A stretch of 62,532 nucleotides of DNA from Eubacteriaceae bacterium (GCA_017531485.1 JAFXKY010000037.1:1-62532), one strand, 5' to 3'. Numbered from the stretch's first letter, positions 8,359 to 17,608 are shown. Notes: generated by a model not told the origin, from the letters alone. A program made the numbers and translations.

Positions 8359-8427
8359 GCCATTTTCATGCTAAAATAAATTCGTCGGAATATTTCGGCA
8401 ATATATTATTTCAGAAAGGACACAAGA

Positions 8428-9810
8428 ATGACACAGACAAATCAGAACAAGAGTAAAGATATGTGGATCTATACGATCGCAGTATTTTTACAGGGCGTAG
8501 GCTCATCTATGGCAATGCCGTACATGAACCTTTACATGACAGACTATCTCATGATCAGTGCCGCAACGGTTTCAACAGCTCTCCTCGTAGCTAAAACAAT
8601 CGACCTTATCGTTTCCGTTATCGCAGGTCCGATCATGGAAAAAGTTAAATTTAAAAGCGGAAAATATCGTCCGTGGCTTAAATTTATCGGCATCGTAGGA
8701 TTCATCTCCTTTGCACTCGTATATCTTGACACATACACACTCGGTCTTAAATCCGAAGCGCTCAGAGCTTCTATCGTAGCTATCGCATACATCGGATTCG
8801 GTCTTGTAATGAGTCTTCTCATGATCAGCCGCGGCGGCGTTCTTCAGTACATGGCAGGTTCTGACATGGCTTACAGAAGCGGCATCACAGCCAAGACAGC
8901 TCAGGCAACAGCAGCAGGCACAATCATCACATCTGCTATCACACTCCCCATCGTTACAGCTATGGGAGGAATCGTTGGTGAAAACTGGGGTTACTTTGTA
9001 GCGTGCACATCTTACGCAGTATTCTATCTCATCGGCGCATTCATGATGTCAAACCTTGCAAAGACATATGACGCACCGGCAGATCTCGCAGCGAAGAAAT
9101 CAGTTACTATCAAAGAAATGGTCACATCCGTTGCAGGAAACTCTCAGCTTCTCATCCTCATGGTTGCTCAGGCTATTTTCTACATCGCTATGAACGTATT
9201 CACAGGCGTTCAGGCATACTACTTCATGTACGTTATCGAAGATTACGGCTTCATGGCAACATCAATGACAATAAAAACTGCATTTGCGTTCATCGCCAGC
9301 CTTGCAATTCCGTCAATCGGAAGAAAGCTTGGAAAGAAAAATGCGTTTATCGCAGGTATGATCGTATATGCGCTTTCTAACCTCGGCATCTCATTCTTCG
9401 GCGCAACAAGCAAGTGGGTATTCACATTCTTCACATGCACATTCACAGCAGGTATGTACATGTTCTCATCATTCGGCGTTAACTACTACCTCGACTGCGG
9501 TGAATACGGATATTACACATCAGGCAAAGACAACCGTTCAGTTGCTATGGCTATGTCCAACATTCCTATGAAGATAGGTTTCGCAGGCGGAAGTGCCATC
9601 GGCGGATACGGTCTTGCCATGATCGGATATCAGGCAGGCATGGAAATCACAGAAAAATTCGTTTCTGACTTCATGCTCATCATCGGTATGATCCCGGCAG
9701 CTCTCTGCATCATCGCAGCTGTTATCTTCTTCTTCGGTTACAAACTCAAAGACGAAGACGCTGCTATGTACGCTAAGGCAAACATCGAAAAGGATTCTCA
9801 GAAAGCATAA
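8428..9810 (+). CDS. GPH-family (MelB-like) MFS symporter
   Basis: A 460-residue polytopic membrane protein of about 12 helices. The signature SGKYRPWLKF after helix 2 is characteristic of the glycoside-pentoside-hexuronide:cation symporter family, whose members couple solute uptake to Na+ or H+. A central cytoplasmic stretch around AKTYDAPADLAAKKSVTIKE divides two six-helix halves. ATG follows AAAGGA. It is the last gene of the LysR-controlled operon, so it most likely imports the compound handled by the two URO-D proteins. In Clostridia such symporters are often found beside URO-D genes, and the substrate there is not necessarily a sugar. Confidence 0.85.
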   Translation: MTQTNQNKSKDMWIYTIAVFLQGVGSSMAMPYMNLYMTDYLMISAATVSTALLVAKTIDLIVSVIAGPIMEKVKFKSGKYRPWLKFIGIVGFISFALVYLDTYTLGLKSEALRASIVAIAYIGFGLVMSLLMISRGGVLQYMAGSDMAYRSGITAKTAQATAAGTIITSAITLPIVTAMGGIVGENWGYFVACTSYAVFYLIGAFMMSNLAKTYDAPADLAAKKSVTIKEMVTSVAGNSQLLILMVAQAIFYIAMNVFTGVQAYYFMYVIEDYGFMATSMTIKTAFAFIASLAIPSIGRKLGKKNAFIAGMIVYALSNLGISFFGATSKWVFTFFTCTFTAGMYMFSSFGVNYYLDCGEYGYYTSGKDNRSVAMAMSNIPMKIGFAGGSAIGGYGLAMIGYQAGMEITEKFVSDFMLIIGMIPAALCIIAAVIFFFGYKLKDEDAAMYAKANIEKDSQKA

Positions 9811-9825
9811 TAAGTTAACAACACA

Positions 9826-9856
9826 AAAACGGCTGTCGTCTGGCAGCCGTTTTTTA
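9826..9856. terminator. Bidirectional terminator
   Basis: 10-bp stem AAAACGGCTG / CAGCCGTTTT flanked by A and T runs, between the convergent symporter operon and the tex operon. Confidence 0.9.
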
Positions 9857-10417
9857 TTTACTTTCGCTTATAAAATATCCGAAATCAAGGCGGACTTCAT
9901 GCCTTGATATATCTCCGTTTGAGTACGCGCACGAATCAAAGCCGATAAGGGAAAAGCCCTGAGAAATATAAAACGCGATGGCGTCAACGTTGCAGGACTG
10001 AGTTTCGAGAATGACAGCTCGTCTTGCCTGACTTATTGCCGATTCTTTTGCGAGGTTCATAAGATTTGTTCCGACGCCTTGTCTGCGAAGTTTTTCCGAT
10101 GCCCACATTTCCGTCACCACAAGGCGGTTTGTCCATTCTTCCGGACAAAATTCGATACACGCGAGCATTTCATCACCTGACACTATCCCGAATGCCTGCG
10201 CGTTTTTTCGGTCGTCCTGATAAAGGCTGTCGGGGAAATTATATTCTTCGGGGGTATGGGTGACGGGAGAAGAAAATTCTTTCTTTATCATCCTGACCTC
10301 AAAACCGCCGTCAGGTGAAGATATCTCTGCATCATAATACTCCTTCGTCGTGTATCCTATAGGGACGACGGTGCCTTTCCACTTTTCCTCAGGCAGAGGA
10401 ACGATCCTGTATTCCAC
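9854..10417 (-). CDS. GNAT-family N-acetyltransferase
   Basis: A 187-residue GNAT protein. Acetyl-CoA-binding loop SEKLRRQGVGTNLMNLA (about residues 109-125) is followed by a VILETQSCNVDAIAFYISQG stretch typical of the last helix and strand. The start is GTG, placed by GAGGT five to six bases before it. It is the last gene of the minus-strand operon tex-glpQ-GNAT-GNAT, with an 8-base gap to the upstream acetyltransferase. The substrate cannot be told; relatives acylate amines on antibiotics, peptides or polyamines. Confidence 0.82.
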   Translation of the reverse strand: MEYRIVPLPEEKWKGTVVPIGYTTKEYYDAEISSPDGGFEVRMIKKEFSSPVTHTPEEYNFPDSLYQDDRKNAQAFGIVSGDEMLACIEFCPEEWTNRLVVTEMWASEKLRRQGVGTNLMNLAKESAISQARRAVILETQSCNVDAIAFYISQGFSLIGFDSCAYSNGDISRHEVRLDFGYFISESK

Positions 10418-10425
10418 TTTTTACC

Positions 10426-10878
10426 TCATTTCTTTTTCAGAACGATGAGTTTCTCGGTGGTATCGTCTTCATAACGCCACTCGCCTGTCGGGAAAAAGCC
10501 GTGGCGGGAATAAAACCTCAGAGCCTTTTCGTTCTTCTCAAGCGCCCAGAGATGATCAGCGCCTTTTTCATTTACGGCAAACTGCAAAAGCTCATGTCCG
10601 TATCCGCGGTTCTGAAAGAAATGCTCCACATAAAGCTTTTTGACTTCTTCGCCATGAACGTGGACGAATCCGCGGATAATGCCGTCGTCGTATACGTATA
10701 TCTCGCTGAACACTTCCGGAGTTGAAAGATATTCATTCATGAGATAAGATACGTTGAAGAATTTAAAAGAATATTCCTCATCGTTGAAGATCGGAAAGAA
10801 ATTCATTCTGTTGTTGAAGACGATGATCTCCGAAATGCGGCAGACATCGTCTTTTGTTGCGGGTCTTATATTATTCAT
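10426..10878 (-). CDS. GNAT-family N-acetyltransferase
   Basis: A 150-residue GNAT protein. It has the loop QNRGYGHELLQFA (about residues 90-102) and a C-terminal NEKALRFYSRHGFFPTGE, the usual alpha4-beta6 end of the fold. It sits 3 bases after the glycerophosphodiesterase gene and 8 bases before another acetyltransferase. The two GNATs differ enough that they are not recent duplicates. The ribosome binding site is weak (GAGAAAATAAT), so translation may be coupled to the upstream gene. Confidence 0.82.
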   Translation of the reverse strand: MNNIRPATKDDVCRISEIIVFNNRMNFFPIFNDEEYSFKFFNVSYLMNEYLSTPEVFSEIYVYDDGIIRGFVHVHGEEVKKLYVEHFFQNRGYGHELLQFAVNEKGADHLWALEKNEKALRFYSRHGFFPTGEWRYEDDTTEKLIVLKKK

Positions 10879-10881
10879 AGA

Positions 10882-11604
10882 TTATTTTCTCAAGAGATCC
10901 TTTACTCTGTCGGGATAGTTTGAGATTATAGTATCCACACCGCATTTTATCATGTAGTTTATCTCAAATTTCGCATTGGGAGTATAGCAGTTGACTTCAT
11001 AGCCGTATGAACGGAGTTCGTCAACATATTTCTTTGTAAGGCAAAGATAGCGATAATTATACGCATCTGCGTAGTGCAGTCTTCCGTATTCCTTCGGGTT
11101 CTCAACTTTCTTGCGGCAGAGAAGTCCTGTGCGGATATTTTTGTCGATCTGCTTACAGAGCTTCATTGCGCCGTGGTCAAAGCTTGAAAGAAGGGTATCG
11201 GAAGTGAGGGAATGATCATATAATTTTGATATTACCTTCTCTTCGATTCCCGGATAGAACGAGCTTCCGTTTTTGACCTCGATATTGATCATCTTTCCGC
11301 TTTCTTTGACGAGGGAAAGCACTTCATCAAGAGTGGGGATCTTTTCTGTGGGATATTTATCCTTGAATTTACCGTACGCATTGAATTCAAGGAGTTCTTC
11401 GTAAGTATAATCCTTTACATTTCCCTTTCCGTCGGTGGTGCGGTCGATGGTATCGTCATGGATCACGACGAGCTGTTTGTCTTTTGTGAGGTGGACGTCG
11501 ATCTCGATTCCGTCGCAGGGCATATCGAAAAGCGCCATCTTTATTGCGGAGATCGTATTTTCAGGTGCATATCCGCTTGCACCGCGGTGTGCGAGTATTT
11601 TCAA
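10882..11604 (-). CDS. glpQ: Glycerophosphodiester phosphodiesterase
   Basis: A 240-residue cytosolic-type enzyme that splits glycerophosphodiesters to glycerol-3-phosphate and an alcohol. It opens with the diagnostic ILAHRGASGYAPENTISA (catalytic His in HRG) and continues with DGIEIDVHLTKDKQLVVIHD, which holds the calcium-binding Glu/Asp and the second catalytic His. No signal peptide is present. The start is TTG, overlapping the end of tex (TAA then TTG) and preceded by AAGGA. It is second in the tex operon. Confidence 0.9.
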   Translation of the reverse strand: MKILAHRGASGYAPENTISAIKMALFDMPCDGIEIDVHLTKDKQLVVIHDDTIDRTTDGKGNVKDYTYEELLEFNAYGKFKDKYPTEKIPTLDEVLSLVKESGKMINIEVKNGSSFYPGIEEKVISKLYDHSLTSDTLLSSFDHGAMKLCKQIDKNIRTGLLCRKKVENPKEYGRLHYADAYNYRYLCLTKKYVDELRSYGYEVNCYTPNAKFEINYMIKCGVDTIISNYPDRVKDLLRK

Positions 11605-13755
11605 TTAATTCAGTCCTTTCATACTCAGGGAGATCCTGTTTCGTTTAAGGTCAACTTCCGTTACTTCAACGTTTACGATATCCCCTACGCTGACAACTTC
11701 AAACGGGTCTTTGACGTATTTATCGCTGAGCTTGCTGATATGAACGAGGCCGTCTTCGTGAACGCCGATATCGACAAATGCGCCGAAGTGTGTGACGTTT
11801 CTGACGGTGCCTGAAAGCTTCATTCCGACAGTAAGGTCTTTGATGTCGATTACATCACTCTTTAAAATCGCCGTTTGGACTGCTTCACGGGGGTCTCTGC
11901 CGGGCTTACGAAGCTCGGTTACGATGTCGTTTAATGTATAGATGCCATAACCTGTCTTTTCGGAAACGGTCTTTATCGTATCATCCGTTATCATGTTTGC
12001 GGCTGTGACGACAGTATTTCTGTCGATTGCGTCATAACCTACTTCCTTCAGGAGCGCCAGAGCTGCGGGATAACTTTCCGGATGGACGCCTGTGTTGTCG
12101 AGAATATTTTCGCTTGCGGCAACCCTGATGAAGCCTGCGCACTGTTCATAAGCTTTTGCGCCGATTCCCGATACTTTCTTGAGTTCTTCACGCTTTTTCA
12201 TGCCGCCGTGTTCTCTGACGTATTCATATATAGCGTTTGCGGTCTTTTTGTTGATGCCGGAAACGTATGAAAGAAGAGGAACGGAAGCCGTATTGACTTC
12301 GACACCGACTGTATTTACCGCGTCCTCAACGACGCCGTCGAGGGCTTCTGAAAGGCGTTTCTGATTGACGTCATGCTGATACTGTCCCACTCCGATATGT
12401 TTCGGGTCGATCTTTACAAGCTCGCTGAGAGGGTCTTTAAGGCGCTGTGCAATAGAAATTGCTCCACGGAGAGAAACGTTCAGGTCGGGATATTCCCATG
12501 TTGCGAATTCACTTGCGGAATATACGCTGGCACCTGCTTCGTTCACGATTACGTAATCACACTTTATTCCGCTTTCACGGATCATTTCGGCAACGAAGCT
12601 TTCGCTTTCCCTGCTCGCCGTTCCGTTGCCGATAGAAATGACTTCAACGCCGTATTTTTTGATAAGTCCCAAAAGGATCTTCCTGGCTTCTTCGATCTTT
12701 TTCTGCGGCTCTGTGGGGTATACTGTCGTTGAGTCGAGATATTTGCCGTTTTTGTCGATGACGGCGATCTTGCATCCCGTTCTGAAAGCCGGATCAAGAC
12801 CCATAATAACTTTGCCTTTAAGCGGCGGCGCCATTAAAAGGGCTTTGAGGTTTTTGGAGAAGACTGTAATGGACGATTCGTGAGAACGCTGAGTGAGAGA
12901 TGCGCGGCATTCCCTTTCGATGGACGGAGAGATGAGGCGCTTATAGCTGTCAGCGATCACGTCGTTCATGATAATATCTTCGTTCTGTACGCCGAGAGAT
13001 CGTCTGAGGTATAAAAGTACAGTATCTGTCGGCGGATTGATGGTAACCTTCAGGACTTTCTTGTCCTCACCGCGGTCGATCGCAAGAATGCGGTGATCGG
13101 GAATGGTTCTTACTGATTCAGTGAATTCATAGTAAGTGTTGAATTCATTGATCTCATTTTCCATACCTTTGACGGGAGAAGTTGTGATCATGGAATATTT
13201 CATGGTCATTTCGCGTATATCTTTGCGATACTGCGCAACTTCAGAAATCCTTTCAGCGAGGATGTCCTTTGCGCCTGTGAGTGCGTCGTCGGCATTTTTC
13301 ACGCCTTTTTCTTCGCTTACGTATTCTTCGGATGCTTTTATTATCTCATCATAAGAATATTTCTTCGAGAAGATCATATCAGCGAGGGGCTCAAGGCCTT
13401 TTTCAATGGCGATGAGGGCTCTTGTACGTTTCTTGGGACGGAACGGAAGGTAAAGGTCGTCTACATCCTTTACGGTCGTTGCGGAAATGATCTTTTCTTT
13501 GAGTTCGTCGGTAAGTTTACCCTGAGCGTCAATAAGGCGGATGACGTCTTCTTTTCTGCTTTCGAGGTTTGTGAGATATTTAAGTCTTTCGTCGAAATCC
13601 CTGAGGACTTCGTCAGACATATTGCCTGTGACTTCTTTACGGTAACGTGCGATGAAGGGGATAGTGTTTCCTTCATCAATGAGTTTTATTGTTGCATCAA
13701 CTTTATCTTCCCTGAGATTGAATTCTCCGGCAAGTATCTGAGTTATCTTGTTCAT
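11605..13755 (-). CDS. tex: Tex-family S1 RNA-binding transcription accessory protein
   Basis: A 716-residue protein. Domains in order are the helical Tex N-terminal region, a YqgF/RNase-H-like domain (IMGLDPAFRTGCKIAVID), helix-hairpin-helix segments (KKVSGIGAKAYEQCAGFIR) and a C-terminal S1 domain (LSGTVRNVTHFGAFVDIG). It binds nucleic acid and acts in transcription and RNA homeostasis, like Spt6 in eukaryotes. The start was set at the ATG behind AGGAGGAATA; the longer frame would begin inside the promoter. It leads a four-gene operon. Confidence 0.93.
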   Translation of the reverse strand: MNKITQILAGEFNLREDKVDATIKLIDEGNTIPFIARYRKEVTGNMSDEVLRDFDERLKYLTNLESRKEDVIRLIDAQGKLTDELKEKIISATTVKDVDDLYLPFRPKKRTRALIAIEKGLEPLADMIFSKKYSYDEIIKASEEYVSEEKGVKNADDALTGAKDILAERISEVAQYRKDIREMTMKYSMITTSPVKGMENEINEFNTYYEFTESVRTIPDHRILAIDRGEDKKVLKVTINPPTDTVLLYLRRSLGVQNEDIIMNDVIADSYKRLISPSIERECRASLTQRSHESSITVFSKNLKALLMAPPLKGKVIMGLDPAFRTGCKIAVIDKNGKYLDSTTVYPTEPQKKIEEARKILLGLIKKYGVEVISIGNGTASRESESFVAEMIRESGIKCDYVIVNEAGASVYSASEFATWEYPDLNVSLRGAISIAQRLKDPLSELVKIDPKHIGVGQYQHDVNQKRLSEALDGVVEDAVNTVGVEVNTASVPLLSYVSGINKKTANAIYEYVREHGGMKKREELKKVSGIGAKAYEQCAGFIRVAASENILDNTGVHPESYPAALALLKEVGYDAIDRNTVVTAANMITDDTIKTVSEKTGYGIYTLNDIVTELRKPGRDPREAVQTAILKSDVIDIKDLTVGMKLSGTVRNVTHFGAFVDIGVHEDGLVHISKLSDKYVKDPFEVVSVGDIVNVEVTEVDLKRNRISLSMKGLN

Positions 13756-13785
13756 TATTCCTCCTGTGGCTTTTTCAGCCTGTCT

Positions 13786-13814
13786 ATTGTACACTATACG
13801 GACATTTTTGGCAA
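13786..13814 (-). promoter_or_regulatory. Promoter of the tex operon
   Basis: Minus strand: TTGCCA (13809-13814), 17-base spacer, TACAAT (13786-13791), 30 bases upstream of the chosen tex start. Confidence 0.7.
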
Positions 13815-13870
13815 GAGCTATCATAATATGAAAAATCACGAATAAATTAATAAAAAACGGAGAAGCGGAT

Positions 13871-14677
13871 ATGAACCTGAAAAACGAGATAAAAAGTAAA
13901 ATTCCCGCAGCGGTCGGTTATGAGGATGATACTCTTACTGTTCTTACGGAAAGAAATTCCGAATATGCCGTTATTGCAGTTTACGGGAAAGACGAAAAGA
14001 TCATTGACATAATCAACAGCCGCGAAAGCAGACTGAAAACGAATATTGATGCGGCGGATGCACTGAAGGTAGTAGATATTTACAGCGATGAAGTTATTTT
14101 TATGCATCATTTCTTAAAAAATGCCTCCCCTGATGAAAGAAAGGCTGACAAAGAGGAAACAATACCCCTGAAAGAAGAAACCATTGCAGAAAGGAAAGAA
14201 ATTATGAATACTTTGTCCCCGCCTCCCCTCATCACAAAAAGGCGTCCTCTTCACAAAACAGACACATCTTTTCTCGGACTCCTGGAGAAATTCGAAGGAT
14301 TTGAGGAAGTTCTTCCGGGGAGTGATACGAGAATTTTTGACGAAAAAGTAATGAAGGATAATAATGTAAAAGTGAATTACATGGATATATCTTCTCCCCC
14401 GTGGGCGCCGTACCTCGGTTACAGGGATATCTTCTCAGAAGACAGCGACCTGCCTAGGCGCCTCATCGGAAAGACAGAGGTAAATGAGAGGGAATACCTC
14501 ACCTATTTCGTCCTTGCCAGCCTGAAACGCTCCGCTCAGCCGTTTTACGGCAACTCAGGATTTGTATACTTACTGCCTTACGGAGAAGAGTACTGCTACT
14601 GGATGATGTGCGTAGATACTGAGCGCGGAAAGGTCTGTTACCCGTTTGATGAAGACGGATGTGTTTCAAATGAGTAA
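13871..14677 (+). CDS. Uncharacterised protein (268 residues)
   Basis: No family recognised. The first 80 residues look like a compact alpha/beta domain. A charged Lys/Glu-rich linker (about 85-115) follows, then a proline-rich stretch, then a C-terminal domain ending in SGFVYLLPYGEEYCYWMMCV. No signal peptide or membrane helix is visible, so it is probably cytosolic. ATG follows CGGAGAAG. It is transcribed divergently from tex and lies upstream of two cell-envelope genes. The C-terminal part, with conserved-looking aromatic and acidic residues, could be a SUKH-like or SMI1-like fold, but this is a guess. Confidence 0.55.
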   Translation: MNLKNEIKSKIPAAVGYEDDTLTVLTERNSEYAVIAVYGKDEKIIDIINSRESRLKTNIDAADALKVVDIYSDEVIFMHHFLKNASPDERKADKEETIPLKEETIAERKEIMNTLSPPPLITKRRPLHKTDTSFLGLLEKFEGFEEVLPGSDTRIFDEKVMKDNNVKVNYMDISSPPWAPYLGYRDIFSEDSDLPRRLIGKTEVNEREYLTYFVLASLKRSAQPFYGNSGFVYLLPYGEEYCYWMMCVDTERGKVCYPFDEDGCVSNE

Positions 14678-14744
14678 GGCATGAAAAAAATGCAATTTTA
14701 TATTAAAATTTGATTAAATTTCTACCATTCTCCGAAAAACAATG

Positions 14745-14750
14745 TATAAT
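14745..14750 (+). promoter_or_regulatory. Probable -10 box for the envelope gene pair
   Basis: TATAAT 30 bases before the start at 14780, with no convincing -35 box; an activator may be needed. Confidence 0.45.
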
Positions 14751-14779
14751 AGATTCAGAAGAAAATATCGGAGAAGTGA

Positions 14780-15733
14780 ATGAGATTTACCGAAGAAGAT
14801 AAAAAAAACATTTTCATTTCATTTATAATTTCGGCAATACTGTTTCTTGGGGCGTATTTCGCGATAAGTGCCACGGGTTTTTCAGCGGATGAACTTCTCA
14901 CCTCTCTCAGGGCACAGAACATTCAGTCCGGAATCGCGGAATTGGGCGAAGGAGTATTTCAGCAGACGAAAAACAGAACTTCACCGGAAGAATTTTCGGT
15001 GGAAGGTAAAGTAAGTGAAATATTTATAAATATTTCCTGTCCGGAGCTGACGGTCAGGGAATATGAAGGGGAAAATATCCGCATCTCTGCAGAAGACGGA
15101 AAGTACGTTTCGGGACCTGTGGTGAAGACTGATGACACAAGTGTGGAGATCACATCGTCATATTCACACAAGACACACATTATCGCAGAGATCCCCGAAC
15201 GGATCATGCGTGAAAATTCCGTCAAAGTCAGCATAAAAACGAAGAACGGATATGTCAGGATAATAAATTTCAGGGATTCCGCAGACGATGACTTTATCGT
15301 TGACGGAGAAACATCTATCATAAAAGCCTCTTCCCTGAATTGCAGAAAACTTGATATTACAGATACTGCGGCACCTGTACTTATCGGCGACTGTGCCGGC
15401 AGGATACTGAAGGTCGAAACGGAAGGAATGATAGACTATACGGGAAGTTTCGAAGAAATATCCCTGCAGGGCGGACTGGACGTCATGGCGCTCATGACAG
15501 GAGACTTTAACCGCATCGACGCATCTTCCGAAAACGGATTTGTCATGATAGACACAAACGGTCTCGCAGGCGGCTTTACAGCAAGGCTTTCCGGATGTTC
15601 CAATGATATCGCCATCAGGGAAGAAGCGACCCTCTCCTCTCTTTCAAAACCGTCATATGCGGTTTATGAGTACGGGGACGGATCATCAAAAATAAACATC
15701 ACAGACACAAAAGGAAAAATAATCATAAATTAA
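14780..15733 (+). CDS. Membrane-anchored protein with DUF4097-like beta repeats
   Basis: A 317-residue protein. A single N-terminal helix (about residues 10-31, IFISFIISAILFLGAYFAIS) acts as an uncleaved anchor or signal. The rest is beta-rich, with repeating short strands of the kind seen in DUF4097 (putative adhesin) proteins; the match is by general pattern, not by a firm motif. It is exported to the cell surface. A lipoprotein gene starts 12 bases after it, so they form an operon. Function unknown. Confidence 0.55.
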   Translation: MRFTEEDKKNIFISFIISAILFLGAYFAISATGFSADELLTSLRAQNIQSGIAELGEGVFQQTKNRTSPEEFSVEGKVSEIFINISCPELTVREYEGENIRISAEDGKYVSGPVVKTDDTSVEITSSYSHKTHIIAEIPERIMRENSVKVSIKTKNGYVRIINFRDSADDDFIVDGETSIIKASSLNCRKLDITDTAAPVLIGDCAGRILKVETEGMIDYTGSFEEISLQGGLDVMALMTGDFNRIDASSENGFVMIDTNGLAGGFTARLSGCSNDIAIREEATLSSLSKPSYAVYEYGDGSSKINITDTKGKIIIN

Positions 15734-15745
15734 ACGGAGAAACAC

Positions 15746-16309
15746 ATGAAAAAAATATTATCGGCAATTATGGCTGTATGCCTCATTTTCACATTCGCAT
15801 CATGCAAGGACGATTCACCTGCCACATTTGAAAGCTATGACAAAGATTACACTCTCACAGCGAATAATGTCTGGGAAGACGTTGAAGGCAAACTCAACAG
15901 TAGCGCCATCATCGAGCTTGCAAACTTCAAAAACGGCACATATCTCGTCGTCATTCCCTATCCCGCAGAGCTTTTCCCGACAGTTGCGGATTTCGCGGTA
16001 AACATCGCGCAGTCTGTTCCGCAGTGGTATTCAGATGCGGATATTCAGGAGCCGATGACGTATAAGTATGACGACATGACGTATTACAAAATATATGCCA
16101 CAGACGAAACTCAGGCGATGAAGTTCAACATGACGTATGATGAAGTGAATTATCTTCTTTCAATAAGCTATACGGACAATGATGAAAAGGCAAAAACACG
16201 TCTTGACGAAACAGATGCCATCATTCATTCAATGACGCTCATAAATGCTCCGTCAGATGACACCACACCGGATAATACCGGAGATACAGTAACAGATACA
16301 CAGCAGTAA
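15746..16309 (+). CDS. Putative lipoprotein of unknown function
   Basis: A 187-residue protein with a type II signal peptide: MKKILSAIMAVCLIFTFASC, where FASC is the lipobox and C20 the lipidated residue. The mature part contains a strand-rich domain (residues about 25-165) and ends in a Thr/Asp/Pro-rich tail. It resembles small PsbP- or DcrB-like lipoproteins in size and pattern, but I cannot assign it. ATG follows CGGAGA. It is the downstream partner of the DUF4097-like membrane protein and is followed by a terminator. Confidence 0.7.
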   Translation: MKKILSAIMAVCLIFTFASCKDDSPATFESYDKDYTLTANNVWEDVEGKLNSSAIIELANFKNGTYLVVIPYPAELFPTVADFAVNIAQSVPQWYSDADIQEPMTYKYDDMTYYKIYATDETQAMKFNMTYDEVNYLLSISYTDNDEKAKTRLDETDAIIHSMTLINAPSDDTTPDNTGDTVTDTQQ

Positions 16310-16315
16310 TTCCCG

Positions 16316-16336
16316 AAGCCCTGAAAAGGGCTTTTT
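16316..16336 (+). terminator. Terminator after the lipoprotein gene
   Basis: 7-bp stem AAGCCCT / AGGGCTT with GAAA loop, then TTTC. Confidence 0.85.
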
Positions 16337-16374
16337 CTTATGGGAGAAAAATATATTAATTTGTCAGAATATTG

Positions 16375-16403
16375 TTTACATTTCAGGGATTTTATATTAT
16401 ACT
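16375..16403 (+). promoter_or_regulatory. Promoter of the homocysteine-synthesis pair
   Basis: TTTACA (16375-16380), 17-base spacer, TATACT (16398-16403). The start codon at 16436 is 33 bases further on. Confidence 0.75.
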
Positions 16404-16435
16404 ATACCTTATTACAACTCTTATTCGGAGGAATC

Positions 16436-17608
16436 ATGACCAGGACTTATCAGGAAATAAACGAAAAAATCGCTTCCGGAAAAGCTGTCGTTGTGGATGC
16501 GGACGAAATAATTTCCATCGTTGAGAGCGAAGGCTACGAAAAAGCTCTCGAAACGGTAGACGTCGTCACAACCGCAACATTCAGCCCGATGTGTTCATCC
16601 GGTGCGTTCATAAACTTCGGACACGCAGAAACTCCCATCCGTATGGAAAAGATATTCCTCAACAATGTCGAATGTAATGGCGGTCTTGCGGCTGTTGACA
16701 CATTCATCGGCGCAACTCAGGAAAGCATTGACAAAGGTATGGAATACGGCGGAGCGCATGTCATCTGCGATCTTATTGACGGAAAGGACATTCATCTTTA
16801 CGCAACAGCGAAAGGAACCGACTGTTATCCGAGAAAAGAGATCTCAACTTATATCAACATCAACGACATCAACGAAGCGTATCTTTATAATCCCCGCAAC
16901 TGTTATCAGAACTATTCCGCGGCTACGAACTCTTCTTCAAAGCGTCTTTACACATATATGGGCGTACTTCAGCCGAATTTCGGAAACGTTACATACGCTA
17001 CGGCAGGACAGCTCAGCCCGCTTCTCAATGACCCGTATCTGAGAACGATCGGTCTCGGAACAAGGATCTTCCTTGCAGGCACACAGGGATACGTCACATG
17101 GCAGGGCACGCAGTATAACTCAGCACAAAAGCGCGGTGAGAACGGTGTTCCCCTCGGCGGCGGAGCAACTCTGGCTGTTACGGGAAACATGAAAGAGATG
17201 TCAACGGACTTCATCCGTCCGGCAGTATTTGAAAAATACGGCACAAGCATGAGCGTTGGTATCGGTATTCCGATTCCGGTCCTTGATATGGAAATGCTTA
17301 AATATCTCTGCGTAAAAGATGAAGACATCAAACAGACCATCTGCGATTATTCCATCCGTGACGGAAGGGATGATGCGGTTGCGCAGGTAACGTATGCACA
17401 GCTTCGCAGCGGAAGCGTTGAAATAAACGGAAAGACCGTCAAGACAGCTCCCCTCACAAGCCGTTACAAATCAAAAGAGATCGCAACTCTCCTCAAAGAG
17501 CAGATTCAGAAGAAGGAATTCTTCCTCACAGAGCCCGTCCATATGTTCCCGCAGAACAACTCATTAAACGGACTTGCCATAAGAGAGAAGAAAGGGGGAA
17601 ATAAATAA
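16436..17608 (+). CDS. DUF39 L-aspartate-semialdehyde sulfurtransferase (homocysteine biosynthesis)
   Basis: A 390-residue DUF39 protein. Characterised archaeal relatives (Methanosarcina acetivorans MA1821) make homocysteine directly from aspartate semialdehyde and sulfide-derived sulfur, bypassing O-acetylhomoserine. Visible family segments are ATFSPMCSSGAFINFGH, with its conserved Cys, and GLGTRIFLAGTQGYVTWQGT. ATG 16436 sits 5 bases after CGGAGGA, downstream of a good promoter; the longer frame starts inside it. The partner ferredoxin-NIL protein overlaps it by one base (TAATG), so the pair is co-translated, as in methanogens. This implies sulfide-dependent, strictly anaerobic methionine synthesis. 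Confidence 0.88.
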   Translation: MTRTYQEINEKIASGKAVVVDADEIISIVESEGYEKALETVDVVTTATFSPMCSSGAFINFGHAETPIRMEKIFLNNVECNGGLAAVDTFIGATQESIDKGMEYGGAHVICDLIDGKDIHLYATAKGTDCYPRKEISTYININDINEAYLYNPRNCYQNYSAATNSSSKRLYTYMGVLQPNFGNVTYATAGQLSPLLNDPYLRTIGLGTRIFLAGTQGYVTWQGTQYNSAQKRGENGVPLGGGATLAVTGNMKEMSTDFIRPAVFEKYGTSMSVGIGIPIPVLDMEMLKYLCVKDEDIKQTICDYSIRDGRDDAVAQVTYAQLRSGSVEINGKTVKTAPLTSRYKSKEIATLLKEQIQKKEFFLTEPVHMFPQNNSLNGLAIREKKGGNK

